A stretch of DNA of 64,000 nt from Rapana venosa (lineage: Eukaryota > Mollusca > Gastropoda > Neogastropoda > Muricidae): assembly GCA_028751875.1 (NCBI GenBank), contig CM054135.1:11383467-11447466 (forward strand), written 5' to 3'. The stretch's first letter is position 1. Every line of letters starts with the position of its first letter. Below the pieces are notes generated by a model. It was not told the DNA's origin. It saw only the letters and a list, made by a program, of their open reading frames with translations, and searched no databases. The position numbers and the translations under genes were made by a program. This document shows, piece by piece, positions 1-10,878 of this stretch.

Positions 1-282
1 CTGATGAAATACCTGATACTATCATTTTGTGAAAGTGAAGATATGATTTTCAGTTTATCTGGACAGATGACACTCACAACCCTGCTGATTACTTTTGGTT
101 TGCAAAAAAGAAACACCAGGCAACTGACTCAGGAGGAAAAAGACATTTATTCCAAGCTGCAGCTGTGGACACCTGCCGATCGTGACAGAATCAAAGACAG
201 AATTAGTGCTGGACTGGATGTTTTTACATGTTATGATGGATGCTATCAGATTTTTTCGGGGTTAGAAGTGACTGTGGTTGCC
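1..282 (+). other. unassigned open frame at window edge
   Basis: The frame is open from the first base to about 282 and then runs into a TG microsatellite, so only some 90 residues can be of interest. The segment looks protein-like, with a charged stretch reading TPADRDRIKDR, and could be the end of an exon or an old transposon piece. I do not recognise it, and no clear splice donor follows. Confidence 0.25.
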
Positions 283-284
283 TG

Positions 285-500
285 TATATGTGCGTGTGTG
301 AGTGTGTGTGTGTGTGTGCATGCGCACCCTCTTGTGCGTGTGTGCGCGCGTGTGTGTATGTGTGTGTTGTGTATGTTCGTGCGTGTGTGTGTGTGCGTGT
401 TGTGTTTTTTGCGTGCGTGTGTGTGCGTGTTCGTGCGTGTGTGTGTTCGTGCGTGTGTGTGTGCGTGTGTGTGCAGTGTTGTGCATATGTGGTGTGTGTG
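285..500. repeat. TG-rich microsatellite
   Basis: Imperfect (TG)n with TGCG variants. The long Cys/Val and Thr/His frames across it are repeat artefacts. Confidence 0.95.
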
Positions 501-537
501 TGAGTAGAGAGTGAGAGAGGGTAGAGAGGGGAGAGAT

Positions 538-543
538 GAGTAG

Positions 544-579
<36 letters not shown>

Positions 580-584
580 GAGAG
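538..584. repeat. GA microsatellite
   Basis: (GA)n with a few interruptions, close downstream of the TG tract. From here to about 960 I see nothing further. Confidence 0.9.
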
Positions 585-957
585 AGGCAAAACAGGAGGT
601 TAGGCATATTGTGAGTTAGGTTTTTCACGTGTTGGAAAGAGCATGAATTAAACCCGGATCAGACGGAATGTAGGGACAGGAAGCCCTGTTCACAGACTCG
701 GTGTTCAAATGATGTTTGTGGTTTTTGTTGTTACCCTCCCCCCTCCCTTTCCCCATTAGCAATGGGCGAAAGTGTTAGGCACCAATTCATCTGAATCGTA
801 ATGTAAAACACTTCACCATGTCGTGGAATCCATGCCATGTCGACCATTTGGCTGTAGAAATGATACATCTGTATTTCTGAAAATACGTGTTTTGTGCCCA
901 GTCCCCTTCCCACTGTCCCTTGTAAATGGGCTTTAACAGCTTATTACAATAAAATAT

Positions 958-1163
958 TGTCATTGTCATTGTCATTGTCTGTGTCTGTCTCTCTGTCCCC
1001 TTGTCTCTGTTCTCTGTCTCTCTGTGTCTGTCTCTCTCTGCCTGTCTCTCTGTCTCTCTCTGCCTCTCTCTCTCTGTCTCTCCTCTGTCTGCCTCTCTCT
1101 GTCTGTCTCCCTCTATGTCTGTCTCTGTCCTCTGTCTGTCTCTCTATCTCTCTGTCTCTGTTC

Positions 1164-1195
<32 letters not shown>

Positions 1196-1293
1196 TCTTC
1201 CCCTCTCTCTCCCCCCTCTCTCCTCTCTCTCTCTCTCTCTCTCTTCTCCTCTCTCTCTCCTCTCCTCTCTCTCTCTCTCTCTCTCTCCTCCCT
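958..1293. repeat. CT/CTGT-rich microsatellite
   Basis: Starts with CATTGT repeats, passes through (TCTG)n and ends in (CT)n. Opposite frames give Ser/Leu and Arg/Glu artefact peptides. Confidence 0.95.
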
Positions 1294-1294
1294 T

Positions 1295-1480
1295 CATCTC
1301 CGTGAGGAGTGGTGGGGGAGCTGCACTGTTATTTTTTTCAGGCCGTGTCTCTTGGGCGCCTTCTACCTTGATCCTGTCGAAGCCCATCCTTCTCCAGGTA
1401 CAGGATGCATGCTGGGTATGTCTGTTTGTGTTTCCGTAAACCACCGAACGCTGACATGAATCAACAGAAGCTTTAACGTG
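1295..1480. repeat. dispersed repeat E copy
   Basis: Contains the pieces GAGGAGTGGTGGGGGAGCTG, a Gly-rich spacer, TTTTTCAGGC and CCCATCCTTCTCCAGGTAC. Related segments occur near 33.7, 36.0, 42.2, 48.8 and 49.2 kb. It ends in a stretch (AACGTGCATAT) also found in the family F SINE tail. The class is unknown. Confidence 0.5.
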
Positions 1481-1490
1481 CATATAGCCT

Positions 1491-1494
<4 letters not shown>

Positions 1495-1532
<38 letters not shown>
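1495..1532. repeat. poly-G tract
   Basis: Roughly 36 consecutive G, one of only two clear G runs on the + strand; the other long homopolymers are C runs. Confidence 0.95.
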
Positions 1533-1533
<1 letters not shown>

Positions 1534-1658
1534 GGGGGACGGTATGGCCTGGTGATTAGTCATGCGCATTGTGCTCGTGATCTGCTGACCCGGGTTCGAA
1601 TCTCGGTCAAGAGGATTTTTCCTCTGGACTTAAACATCAGTGCCGACTCTCCCTCCCC

Positions 1659-1691
<33 letters not shown>

Positions 1692-1926
1692 TACAAAGTC
1701 TTCGAATGAGACTATAAACCGAGGCCCCGTGTGCGAACTCACGCAGAACATCTTGCGCACACGTTAAAACCCGTTCCGCTTTTCGGAAGAGTAGGCAATT
1801 GTGTGCCGGTGGGAACGGGTAACAGAATGTACAAAAAGACATACACATGGGGACTGATGTTAAAGAAAAAAGCAGCACAGGAGTGCTTATTCCATTATCT
1901 TCGAAATAAAAGAATGACACTGAAAT
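1534..1926 (+). repeat. SINE family A, full length
   Basis: A tRNA-like head with an A-box-like stretch (TGGCCTGGTGATTAG) and a B box (GGGTTCGAATC) is followed by the central core GAGACTATAAACCGAGGCCC. A 3' domain ending at TTATTCCATTATCTTCGAAA completes it. A poly-C tract of about 32 bases interrupts the element between head and core. Other A copies lie at 29.26 and 54.72 kb (same strand) and at 3.4, 24.2 and 56.7 kb (opposite strand). Confidence 0.85.
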
Positions 1927-2136
1927 GAAATCGGATTTTCTCTATGCGAGTATCGCTAAAACCTCAACCCAACTGTCTCCGTCACTGCTGCAGTCGGTAG
2001 ACGCTTCACGCAATGCCACCAGGGTTAGCCATATCACTCTCTGTCTCTGCTGAGTTCTACCATCTCCTGTAGCCCTCCTCCCAGACCACTGACCTCAGCG
2101 ATGTTGGCAATGTAGGGTGTTGGTGGTCTGCCTCCA
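1927..2136. other. no gene seen
   Basis: Read on the minus strand, a short open stretch ends in GAG|GTCAGT near 2096, but the same motif (TTGGTGGTCTGCC) recurs near 61.53 kb. It is more likely repeat sequence than an exon. Confidence 0.4.
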
Positions 2137-2302
2137 AAGTACCGGCAGGTCTGAGCTTTAAGGTCACTCAGGAGATCATAAAAATCACCCCCCCCCCCCC
2201 CTCCGACCTTCATTCGCCAGAGGCCATTTACCAGAGATCTGAACCCACGACTTCATGGACTCAGGGATGGAGTTCAAACGCTGTTTAGTCATTCAGCCAC
2301 AG
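2137..2302 (-). repeat. SINE family F, 5' part
   Basis: On the minus strand it has a tRNA-like head with a degenerate B box (the GGTTCGAAT of other copies is GGTTCAGAT here) and then the stretch ending CAGACCTGCCGGT. Other F copies are at 3.83, 34.43 and 49.86 kb. Confidence 0.65.
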
Positions 2303-2737
2303 CATTGTCTCTATCGCATACCACTTTAAGCCACGGCAGATTTCTCTGGGTGAAATTCGGGCTGCTCTCCTCAGGGAGAGCAAGTCACCACAAAAGCAGC
2401 GCCACCCATTACACTATTTGTTTTCTTCTTTTCCTATCCGCATGTCTAGCTGTTTCCCTATCAGAGCGGCTTTTTTTTCTCTACAGAATTTTGCCAGGGA
2501 CAGCTGTTTTGTTGCCGTGGGTTCATTTTCGTGTGCTAAATGTGTGTGACACACGGGACCTCGCTGCATCGTCTCATCCGAAAGACTAGCACCTAGACTA
2601 CCACTCACAGTCAAGTAGATTGGGGAGGAAAAGTTTGGGGCACAAACGGGGATCAAACCACCACACGCTTCGAACCCGGACTATTCGCTTTCTGGGCAGG
2701 TGCGTTACCTCTAGACCACCGAACCAACGTTCACCAG
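2303..2737 (-). repeat. SINE family D copy
   Basis: Read on the minus strand it starts with a tRNA-like head (A box GGTCTAGAGGTAACGC, B box GGGTTCGAAG). It passes the core that includes GAGACGAT and ends in the hairpin block at 2364-2381. It is closely related to 28148-28650. Its 5' end lies within about 10 bases of the splice donor of the PAN-gene exon at 2745. Confidence 0.8.
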
Positions 2738-2744
2738 GACTCAC

Positions 2745-2931
2745 CTGGGCGTAGTGCTGAACCCCAGATCCACTTTGAAGGCGCATGTGCTGCGTGCAGT
2801 TGAGGCCCACGGCCACAGAGCCCAGGTAGCAGACGGCCAGGTCAGGGTCGTAGTCAAAGGACTGGCAGACGACATCAGAGGCACACTGCAGACCGCAGTG
2901 CAGCGCCGACAGTGCAGGCACCTCCTTGTAC
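2745..2931 (-). CDS. PAN-like gene exon 2
   Basis: Carries the Cys-rich core, with HCGLQC and CQSFDYDP. The acceptor is TATCCAG and the donor CAG|GTGAGT, with phase 2 in and phase 0 out. Confidence 0.7.
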
Positions 2932-5006
2932 CTGGATAGGAAAGGACAGCTACAGCAGTCTGGGCAGTTAGCCTTTCCTTTTTAAAAGGTAAAGGTGTCC
3001 CACAACCTATTTGATCGTAGTGGAGCGAGGCATCAGAGACCTTAGCTTCTCCAGGGGCCAGCATATTGAGGGCGGCGCTCATCTCCTCTCCCTCGCTGCT
3101 TTACCTTCCCTGACCCTAAATAGGGCACTGTGCATTTACAGCTGGGTGAACTTGGGGACTATACTGAAGCCAAGGCGCGTAAACGGTCACCCACGCTTGA
3201 TGCTACTTAATAAATTATTGGCCTGGGGAGAGCGAGTGCTCTGACCACTGAGCTAGCCCGTCCCCTTTTCCTATTGCACCATAAAAAGACAGCTATACTT
3301 CAGCTTCAGAGGATTTTGTCCTTTATTGGAGAGCAGAAGTTAGCATGCTGAGAGCTTGTCTGGGTTGGAGACAAAATTTACACTTTTAAATTTTTAAAAA
3401 TTTTCTTTATATCGAGGATAATGGAATAAGCACTCATGTGCTTTTTTACATCCAGTCCCCGTGTGTATGCGGTTTTGTAAATTTTGTCATCCGTTCCCAC
3501 CGGCACACAATGGCCTACTCTTACGAAAAGCGGAACAGGATTTCACGTGTGCACAGCATTTCAAAGCATTATCTTCTCGTCTTCTCTGCGTTCCCTTTGT
3601 GGGTGGGATGCGCATTGCCTGGACTTCTGTGACTGTCATGCTGCAGCAGGTCTGCCCGCTGGCCTCAGCCGCCACATTCCCACTTCAAAGCAGCTCCTGT
3701 TTTGTACAGTGTGCATTGCTGGGTGTCTTCATGTGTCTGTAGCACCCCCCTCCCCAACACTGTCATGAATTAAGGTATCTTTGGTATGCATAGTTGATGT
3801 CCTGCACGTGAATATACAGATAGGGAATTTACACACTGGCAGGTCTGCACTTTAAGATGACCTGGAAAATCGTAAAAATCCCCACTCTCAGGTCACCAGA
3901 CGCTACTGCCGAGATTCGAACCCACGACGTCTTGGACTGGCAGGGTTGAAGTTCAAACGGTCTTAACCACTCGGCTCTGACGTCTGTCATTTCAAAAGCA
4001 TGACAAAACAACCTTTTAATGGCAGCCCCGGCATTTTGCTTACATCAATAACTATTAAAGCTTTTGGCCTGTGTCACAATGAAAAACATGAAGCGGATGT
4101 TGGATCGCAGATTATAGACCATTGATCATCGTTGAAGTGACCCAGCAAAAAATGCAGGGACTCTTTTGGCTTGGTGGCCTGTCGACATCCTATCTTTGAT
4201 AGCTAGCTACCTGCTCACACTGCTGGTTCTGAAGGAGTGGAACCATTATCCTCGAAATAGAAGAATGAAAGACAAGATAAACTAGTACAAACTCGGTATG
4301 GTTAAACGTGTGCTGAGATCGGAAAATGAGCGAAGTGTGTGTCCAAGCACAGGAGACAGCCGCAGAACAACCAGACAGAAAAATGAACGGTTAAATAAAC
4401 GAATATAACCTATGAACAACTGGACTAACTTGAACGAGTGAATGGAGGAATGAAGGAGGGAAGGAAGTATGAAGGAAGGAAGAAACTTAGAAAGGGAAGG
4501 AAGAAATGAAGAAAGGAAGAAAAGAAGGGAGAAGGGAAGAGAAGAAGATGGAAGCAAGGACGCGAAGAAGAAAGAAAGGAAGAAGGAATGAAGGAGGAGA
4601 AGAAAGTAGGAAGGAAGGAAGAAATGAAGGAAGGAAGAAAGGAAGGGAAAAGGAAGGGAAGAAAGTAAGCAAAGAAGAAAGCAAGGATGAGAAGAAGAAA
4701 AATGAAGGAAGGAAGGAAGAAAGGAAGGGAAGAAGGAAAGAAGAAAGAAAAGAAGGAAGAAGAAAAGAACGAAGAAAGGACATGAATAAAGAAAGGAAGG
4801 GATGAAGGAAAGAATCAATGTAAAAAATATTTTTAAAAAAAGGACAAATGAATGAACAAAATGTTGCACTACCTGTTTTCAGGGTTCAAAACCATGCCGA
4901 CACCACAGGAATCGAAATAATTATATTCCCTCCTGATAGCGGCCACACTGCAGCCGTTAGCGCTGACCACCAAGCCCACAAACATCAACGCACACACAAT
5001 CACCAT
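2745..5006 (-). CDS. secreted PAN/apple-like protein, first two exons
   Basis: The sequence shows two exons with matching phase: 4873-5006 (ATG start, 44 codons plus 2 bases, donor GTAGTG) and 2745-2931 (acceptor CAG, 1 base plus 62 codons, donor GTGAGT). Joined they give 107 residues. Residues 1-18 (MVIVCALMFVGLVVSANG) look like a signal peptide. The mature part has Cys at 19, 34, 57, 61, 67, 79 and 90, and the string CQSFDYDP, the style of PAN/apple modules, which bind proteins or carbohydrates outside the cell. A possible N-glycosylation site is N89-C-T. The gene continues beyond 2745, but no third exon was recognised in 1-2744, so it is partial here. The intron is loaded with SINEs and a GGAA-rich tract. 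The PAN assignment is by motif only, and I cannot name an orthologue. Confidence 0.65.
2980..3263 (-). repeat. SINE family B copy
   Basis: Most of the B consensus is present on the minus strand, from the tRNA-like head (GGCTAGCTCAGTGGTCAGAG) to the tail of ACCTTT repeats. The 5S-like segment has an internal deletion: only parts around TAAGTAGCATCAAGCGTGGG remain. It lies in intron 1 of the PAN-like gene. Confidence 0.8.
3402..3570 (-). repeat. SINE family A, 3' half
   Basis: Minus-strand copy starting in the late core and ending at CGAGGATAATGGAATAAG (as read on +). The head is missing, so it is a 5'-truncated insertion. Confidence 0.8.
3828..3992 (-). repeat. SINE family F, 5' part
   Basis: Read on minus: A box CCGAGTGGTTAAGACC and B box GGGTTCGAATC, then the F body ending near CAGACCTGCCAGTG. 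This copy has the best-preserved F head. Confidence 0.75.
4445..4805. repeat. GGAA/GAAA purine-rich tract
   Basis: About 350 bases of almost pure purine on +, built from imperfect GGAA, GAAA and GAAG units. It lies in the PAN-like gene's first intron, so the transcript would carry a pyrimidine run. The Ser/Phe and Lys/Glu frames across it are artefacts. Confidence 0.9.
4873..5006 (-). CDS. PAN-like gene exon 1 (signal peptide)
   Basis: The start was chosen because the ATG opens a hydrophobic leader followed by small residues (SANG) suited to signal-peptidase cleavage. It is preceded by a CA/TG microsatellite. The exon ends in phase 2 before GTAGTG, matching exon 2. Confidence 0.65.
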
Positions 5007-5839
5007 AATGATTCCACACACACACACACACAGATCACCACTGTAGATATCAGTTTCCTCAATATTCTGGCTTTAAGTCACCACGGCAAAAGACCACGCG
5101 TTAGTGATGCCAGGATTCCAAATTTCATGGCCTTATACTTTTACCTAAAACTTCTTAAAAATCCGTTTGTCAACCATAGGGAAAAAAACGGTATGGCAGC
5201 CAGTTATGAAATTACAGTTGCAGCAATACGAATGGTAGCTAACTGATGGATTGTAAAGAGAAGAAGGAAGGAAAGAGAGAACGGAAAGCTTTTCTTTTAT
5301 ATTATTCCACGCCTGTCCCAGTCGCATAATTTCTGCCGGAAATGAAACGGTATAGATTCTGTGCCGACGGCTTTCAGGGAATAAAGGAATATGCCTATTG
5401 GCGTTCAGCCTTTGTTCTCCGTGTTGGAACGTGGGCTTTGGAATCTAAGCATTAGACCGGATATTAGTTCGTATAATTAGGCGTTCTTTCTCCCACTAAA
5501 AAAAATGACTAAGAGAGACAGGGGGAGGTTGAGATGGAGAGAGAGAGAGAGAGGTGAAATTCAGTCAAAAGTGCAACCTATTACTGACCTTCCAATTTCA
5601 CATCAATTCTACTGTTATTGACCAAAATATGAGTTAGAATAGATCTATCGAGAAAGCGTATATCAATAACGTGCATAAGAGATCATCACGACTTTTATTT
5701 CAGTTATAGAAGAGCTAAATTCTACGGCCATTAAGCAAAAAGTGAGAAGACTTTCTTTTTTTCTATGTGGCTTAATCGTATACCCAAAGACCTCTTTCGA
5801 CAGGAACAGAACTTCAGAGATTTAATACTGTAACCAAAA
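5007..5839. other. upstream of PAN-like gene; no gene seen
   Basis: Contains a short CA tract (5017-5032), a GA tract near 5540 and otherwise AT-rich unique sequence. A promoter for the PAN-like gene should lie here, but I can point to no convincing element. Confidence 0.4.
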
Positions 5840-6183
5840 GAAAGGTGGCAAGCATGACCGTTTGGACGTTCACCTGCCTAACAAGTAAGCTGTGAGGTTC
5901 TGGGTTCGATCCCCAGCCTTGCCCATTCCTCCCAGTTTGAGGAGAAAATCGAACTGAATGTCAAGTCTTTCGAAGGAGACTCTAAAACCAGGCGAACCTG
6001 TATGCATACGGACTTGTGCACGTCAACAGAACCCTCGACAGTTGAAAATGGGAAAGATTAGGGAGGTACCTCCCGACTGTCCTGGCAAAGTCGGAGTGCA
6101 GCTACCTTAATGGTTTGGAAAAACGGTCGCACACGCAAAAATCTCGTCATTGGTGAACCTCGGAGCTCTAGCCGAGGAACGAA
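5840..6183 (+). repeat. SINE family C, full length
   Basis: The tRNA-like head has a B box (GGGTTCGATCC) inside TGTGAGGTTCTGGG. A body with GGGAGGTACCTCCCGA follows, then the shared C/F tail TTGGTGAACCTCGGAGCTCT. Related copies lie at 10463 and 32622. Confidence 0.8.
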
Positions 6184-6261
6184 CAGACAAATACTGCAAC
6201 AAAAAAGTCAACGTGAGTAGACCTGGTCTGTAGAGAAAGAACTAGGTGTCCTGTTTGAGCT

Positions 6262-6530
6262 GTGCTCTACAGGCCTACCACAGCTGGCCACGACAGATTG
6301 ATTTCACTGCGTGAAATTCAGAATGCTCTTCCTGGGAAGAGCGCGTCGTCGCCACAAGAGCAGTGCCACGCATATGCAAGAAAATTCCTGTCTGAATGTG
6401 TATTTGTTTTTCCAATGGGAGTGGCTGTTTTCTACAGAATTGTGCCGGCGGCGGCGACTTTGACCCTCACGTTGCCCTGAGTTTCTTTATGTGCTACAGG
6501 ACATGTTTCTGTGTACGTAATAGAACACTG
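6262..6530 (-). repeat. SINE family D, 3' part
   Basis: Contains the D-family hairpin at 6325-6342 (arms GCTCTTCC and GGAAGAGC) and the diverged body up to about 6530. No tRNA-like head is present. Confidence 0.65.
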
Positions 6531-6967
6531 TTAGATAACCGCCCAGATGGCTTGCAGCTGATGTCAGAGTTTGAAAACTGATGGTGAGCAGGTGCATCTT
6601 GGTAACAACAAAGTGCGAGTGTCTAATGGACATGGACACCCGCTATCAAATATACTTGATTTCATTAAGTCATGAGTGTACGCAAGTGTGGGGCCAAGCA
6701 GTAGCGTTAAAGAACATTTTTGGTGGAAGGCAATATCGTGTATTATGGCCAGAATATCTCCTTGTATCGACACCTCTTTGGGAAAAAAAGACATTTATAT
6801 GAATATATACATGGGGCATGCATGACCACTTTCTGGTTTTTACGTCAATGTTTACAATACAATTGGGAAGCATTGCAGCTATAATGATTATCAGTCACAG
6901 TAAGCATGACAAAAATGGCTGTTCTGAGCAAGCCATAAGGTATATCATCTGCTTGTTATTGCTCTCG

Positions 6968-7150
6968 GTAGGAGGAAGAAGAAGAGGCAGACCAAGGAAG
7001 AGCTGGGAGGATAACATCAGCGATTGGACAGGCCTAGAACTCAACAAAACCCTGAGAAAGGCAGAACAGAGAGAGGAATGGAGGGAACTGGTTGTTGAGT
7101 CTTCGAGGGTGCCCCCACGGTCGTCAGACTACGGGACAGATAGATAGATG
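6968..7150 (+). mobile_element. RTE-like LINE, 3' end only
   Basis: Encodes the last 58 or so residues of the LINE reverse transcriptase (RRRGRPRKSW through SSDYGTDR) and the GATAGATAG tail. It differs from the end of the longer copy (60285-60463) at only about two positions. It is a severely 5'-truncated insertion, as target-primed reverse transcription often leaves. Confidence 0.9.
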
Positions 7151-10100
7151 TGTATTTATGTCATTCATGTTATCTGAACAAAGATCCACTTACACCAAAC
7201 AAGCATGCTGAACTGCTGTCGTGACTGTGACCCCCGTCTCAAGGACGGAGCTGAGCAGTGTGGTTTTGAACACCTTGCTGCTGAATCAGGGCCAAGTCAC
7301 ACAAGCTGTGTCGCCATAGTTAATGAACAACGTCTGTTAAAAACGGGAGACCGAACTGATGACTAGAAATCTCAAGGGTATCGGGAGAGAGCACAACCTG
7401 CATAGAAGGCTCAAATACTCAAACACGGGGATTAGCATCAAATCATCAAAGTACGCCCCTGACATATCAGGATGCAAACCAGGTGTCGTCTTTCCACAAC
7501 TGAAGTCAGCTGCACCAGTGTCAGCAATGCTCCCAGGGGAAACAGGAGGCGACAACTTCATTTCTCTGAACTCCAAAGTGAGACGAAGGCGCGCGCGCGC
7601 ACACACACCTCTTATGTGATGTCAGTCCTTTACTGCCCTTGACAAACACGATCCCTATGAGACAGAAGGATGCAGGACTTTGAAGTGGCCTGTGATTGCG
7701 GGATACAGCATGTACCACACCTCCTTCAGAATTAACAAGATCCCAACTCAAAGAAAGAAGCTTGTAGAGAAACGGAGGTAGTGGTTGGTATTTCTGAAGA
7801 CTACTACAACTTTAAAAAAGAAAAAGAAAGAAAATCGATGGTCACTTTGCTTAGACAACTAGCTCTGCAAGGGCCATATTTTTGTTTTGGTGCCTCTAGT
7901 TATGCACATAGGAGCATGAGCGTAAAAGGTAGACTTTTTCTTTTTTATTGTATGATCATCAGTGACTCTATCTGTGATTGCACTGCATGATCAGTGGACG
8001 GGAAAAGGATGATTACACCGTGGAGGTCCAGCTTGATTTGAGAGTACATGACAAGGCTATATATATGTGTGTGTGTGTGTGTGTGTTACTTTTTGTTGCT
8101 TTGTGTGTGTGTGTGTGTTATGTGCGTGCGCGCGCGCATGCGTGTGTGTGTACATGCGTGTGTGTTTTGTGTGTGTGGTGAGGAAAACACACAAAACACA
8201 TGCATACTGCAACAACATGTAGGTTCATTCTTTTCAATTTTTATTTGTCCATTCCATGATTCATTACTGTAGTAAACATAGCTTCTGTGAACTATTTGTG
8301 TATGTACATGGGTCTTGACCCTATGTAAGTACAAATCTAGTATAATGGACACTGCTATGTCTGTACAGAATATGTCAGAATTCATGTGATACAACAATAA
8401 CAACAGTATAGCATTAGTAAAAAAAGATGACGAAGCACAGCAGCTTATTTTTCTTATGTTATCCAGAATACATACAGAAAAATGACACACAACTCTGATA
8501 TAAATGCCAACAAATAATTTACAAAATGAACAACACCACAAAAAGCGTTCTCAAAGTCTGCAGAATCTGAACTCAGGACAAACGTTCACAAAAAGAAGTC
8601 ATGATGAATGTATATATATATGTAGTTACATGTGTGTCAGTCTTAAAGCAGTATGTTTGTTTTGTTAGTAGTCGCCACTTCTCAGCAGACAGCTTTGGGA
8701 CAATACACTTAACCCATCCATCTTTGCGTCCATAAATCGTATATTAAAGTGTTGAAAAATCACTTGGTTTTTTGTTTGTTTTGTTTTTGGATTTTTGGTT
8801 GGTTTTGTTCCTCCGCTAGAGCTCCAGGTTCACCAATGGTGAGATTTTGCGTATGCGACCATTTTTGCGCATCATTTAGTTATGCACAATCTGACTTTGG
8901 GGTAAAACTCATTTTAAAACCATCACTTTATCTAAGGTCTGTCTCCAACCAGAACAGTTCACAACTTGATGATGTCATTTTAAAGAAAAGTGATTTCTGG
9001 GAAGTATTTGTTCACCACAGGCTAGCTCAGTGTGTTCAAAGTAGACACAGAACAGACACAGTCATGAACTGACGGCAACTGAGGGCATTAGTTCCAGTGT
9101 CCACCGAGGCCTCTGTCTGTCTGGGTGATTTCTACCCTATAGATGGCCCAGGCCAAAACCTTTGTCAGGTACTGATGCCAGCCAAGTGCCGAGGCCTCCT
9201 TTAACATGTTAATACTAATGTTGTAAAATGACCATGATGAGATTGTCTTCAGCCGTGACAAACTCTTAGTACAACAAGCAGCTACATTCTTCTTTAAAGA
9301 AAAAAAATCCCCCTCTAGAGTATGGTTGCCTGTGTGGAGAGGTACTTGAAAGAGAGACACACAGGAAAACTTCTCTTCCAAAATGTAGGTTCATTTCAAC
9401 AACAGCCAAAGCATCCACAAGTTAGTGACAAAAGTTAATGAGCAATAGCCTAGATAGCAAGGTCAATGATCATTCATAAGAAAAAATAGCCTCAATGTGA
9501 GCTCATTTCCCACAAAACGTCCTCAACGAAGGGACATATTGACCCGTGTAAAGCGTTTCTGCTTCTGGTTTGAAACAGATGTTATCGTAAACACGTTTTT
9601 CTGGGTTCTTTTGGTTACTGTTTTTACATCTGCACTACAGCACCCACTGACTTGCAGACCGAGGCCCTGCAGACAACAAAGTAATGCTCTGCAGACCCCT
9701 ACACCATCACTGCACAGTAGATAACACTCCTAGCAATACCAAGTTCTCAGGACTTCTCACTTTCAAAACATCTTGGCTGCAATGAACTTAACAACAGAGC
9801 AAGTTATTGTGAATGTCTGCAGTCTGTCCGCTCTCTCCGCTGACAGGTCTTTGCGTAAGTTGTTTTCTCACTTCAAATCATTCATGTCCTACAATACTGT
9901 TTATGATCAACAGCAATGATGCACATGCACCTTCAACAAAGTGGGGGCATACATCCTATCCCTTAGCTGTGGCGATTTGTCCTGAGCAATTAAAAAAATA
10001 ATAATGCCCAAGTTTTTCAGCAAATTGAAATGATGAAATTTGTATCCTAGTATGATGATATATAATAACCAAAAAATCCAAACCAAAACAAAAGCAAATG

Positions 10101-10229
10101 TCTGATGACTGCCCATCAATAAAGGTTTATAGTAGCCATTTGCTGAGACATTACTGTTGTGAGTTTAGACATTGAACGGAGGAGACTGAATCCAAAGTAT
10201 CATCGTCAAAATCATGACTAAAATCACAC

Positions 10230-10260
<31 letters not shown>

Positions 10261-10462
10261 AAAGACTGTTCATTACACACATCTGCTCAGTTCCAGAATG
10301 CTACGCCATGCACACATCCACGTAGAAGCCTGAACAGCTGTATCACATGTGATGCTATGCCACTAAATAACCAACTCCCGACTTGCAACAGCAGGACACT
10401 ACCAGGTACCCTCCATGCCAGAGTTGACTTTGCCAACACACAAACCACACACTTCTGCAAAA
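7151..10462. other. gene-poor stretch
   Basis: No exon or RNA gene could be supported. It holds a TG microsatellite at 8065-8175, a minus-strand fragment of the C/F SINE tail at 8815-8870 and a CA tract at 10228-10260. The rest is AT-rich and unremarkable. Confidence 0.5.
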
Positions 10463-10848
10463 AGGAAGGTGGCAGGACGGTTAAGACTTTCAGTTGCCAA
10501 ACAAGCAAACTGTGAGGTTCTGGGTTCAATTCCCAGCCTTGCCCTTTCTTCCCGGTTTGACAAGAAAATTGAACTGAATGTCAAAGTCTTTCCGATGAGA
10601 CTATAAACCGAGGCCCAGTGTGCGAATGCATGCAGAACATCTTGCGCGCATGTTAAAAACCCACTCAGCCTTTCGGAAGGCCATTTCATCCTGGTAGGAA
10701 TGGATGACAAAAACTGAAAAAAAAATGCATGCACACAGTTGTCATGTTTAAACACCATCCCTGAAGTCAAAAGGCCGCTAAAAAAACGGTCGCTTACACA
10801 ACAATCTCACCCCTGGTGAGCCTTGCAACTCTAGCCGAGGAACGGGAA
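10463..10848 (+). repeat. chimeric SINE: C head, A core, C tail
   Basis: The head matches family C (GAGGTTCTGGGTTCAATTCC). It is followed by the family A core (GATGAGACTATAAACCGAGG) and its continuation with CAGAACATCTTGCGCGCATG. The tail is again the C/F type with GGTGAGCCTTGCAACTCTAG. It shows module exchange between families. Confidence 0.8.
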
Positions 10849-10878
10849 GAAAAAAACCCAACAACTTCTACATTTGGC

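Noticed and set aside
224..628. Long frames of Thr/His, Cys/Val or Ser/Leu residues
   Set aside because: Translations of TG/CA and GA microsatellites in several frames. The same applies at 944-1483, 8048-8541, 21379-21686, 25660-26051 (right part), 27299-27757, 36751-37073, 50695-50986 and 60354-60611.
4282..4869. 195-residue Ser/Phe/Leu frame on minus
   Set aside because: Complement of the purine-rich tract. Low complexity, with no coding signs.
8749..9381. Two frames of about 100 residues, one per strand
   Set aside because: The + frame runs through a SINE tail fragment. Neither has a domain or splice signals.
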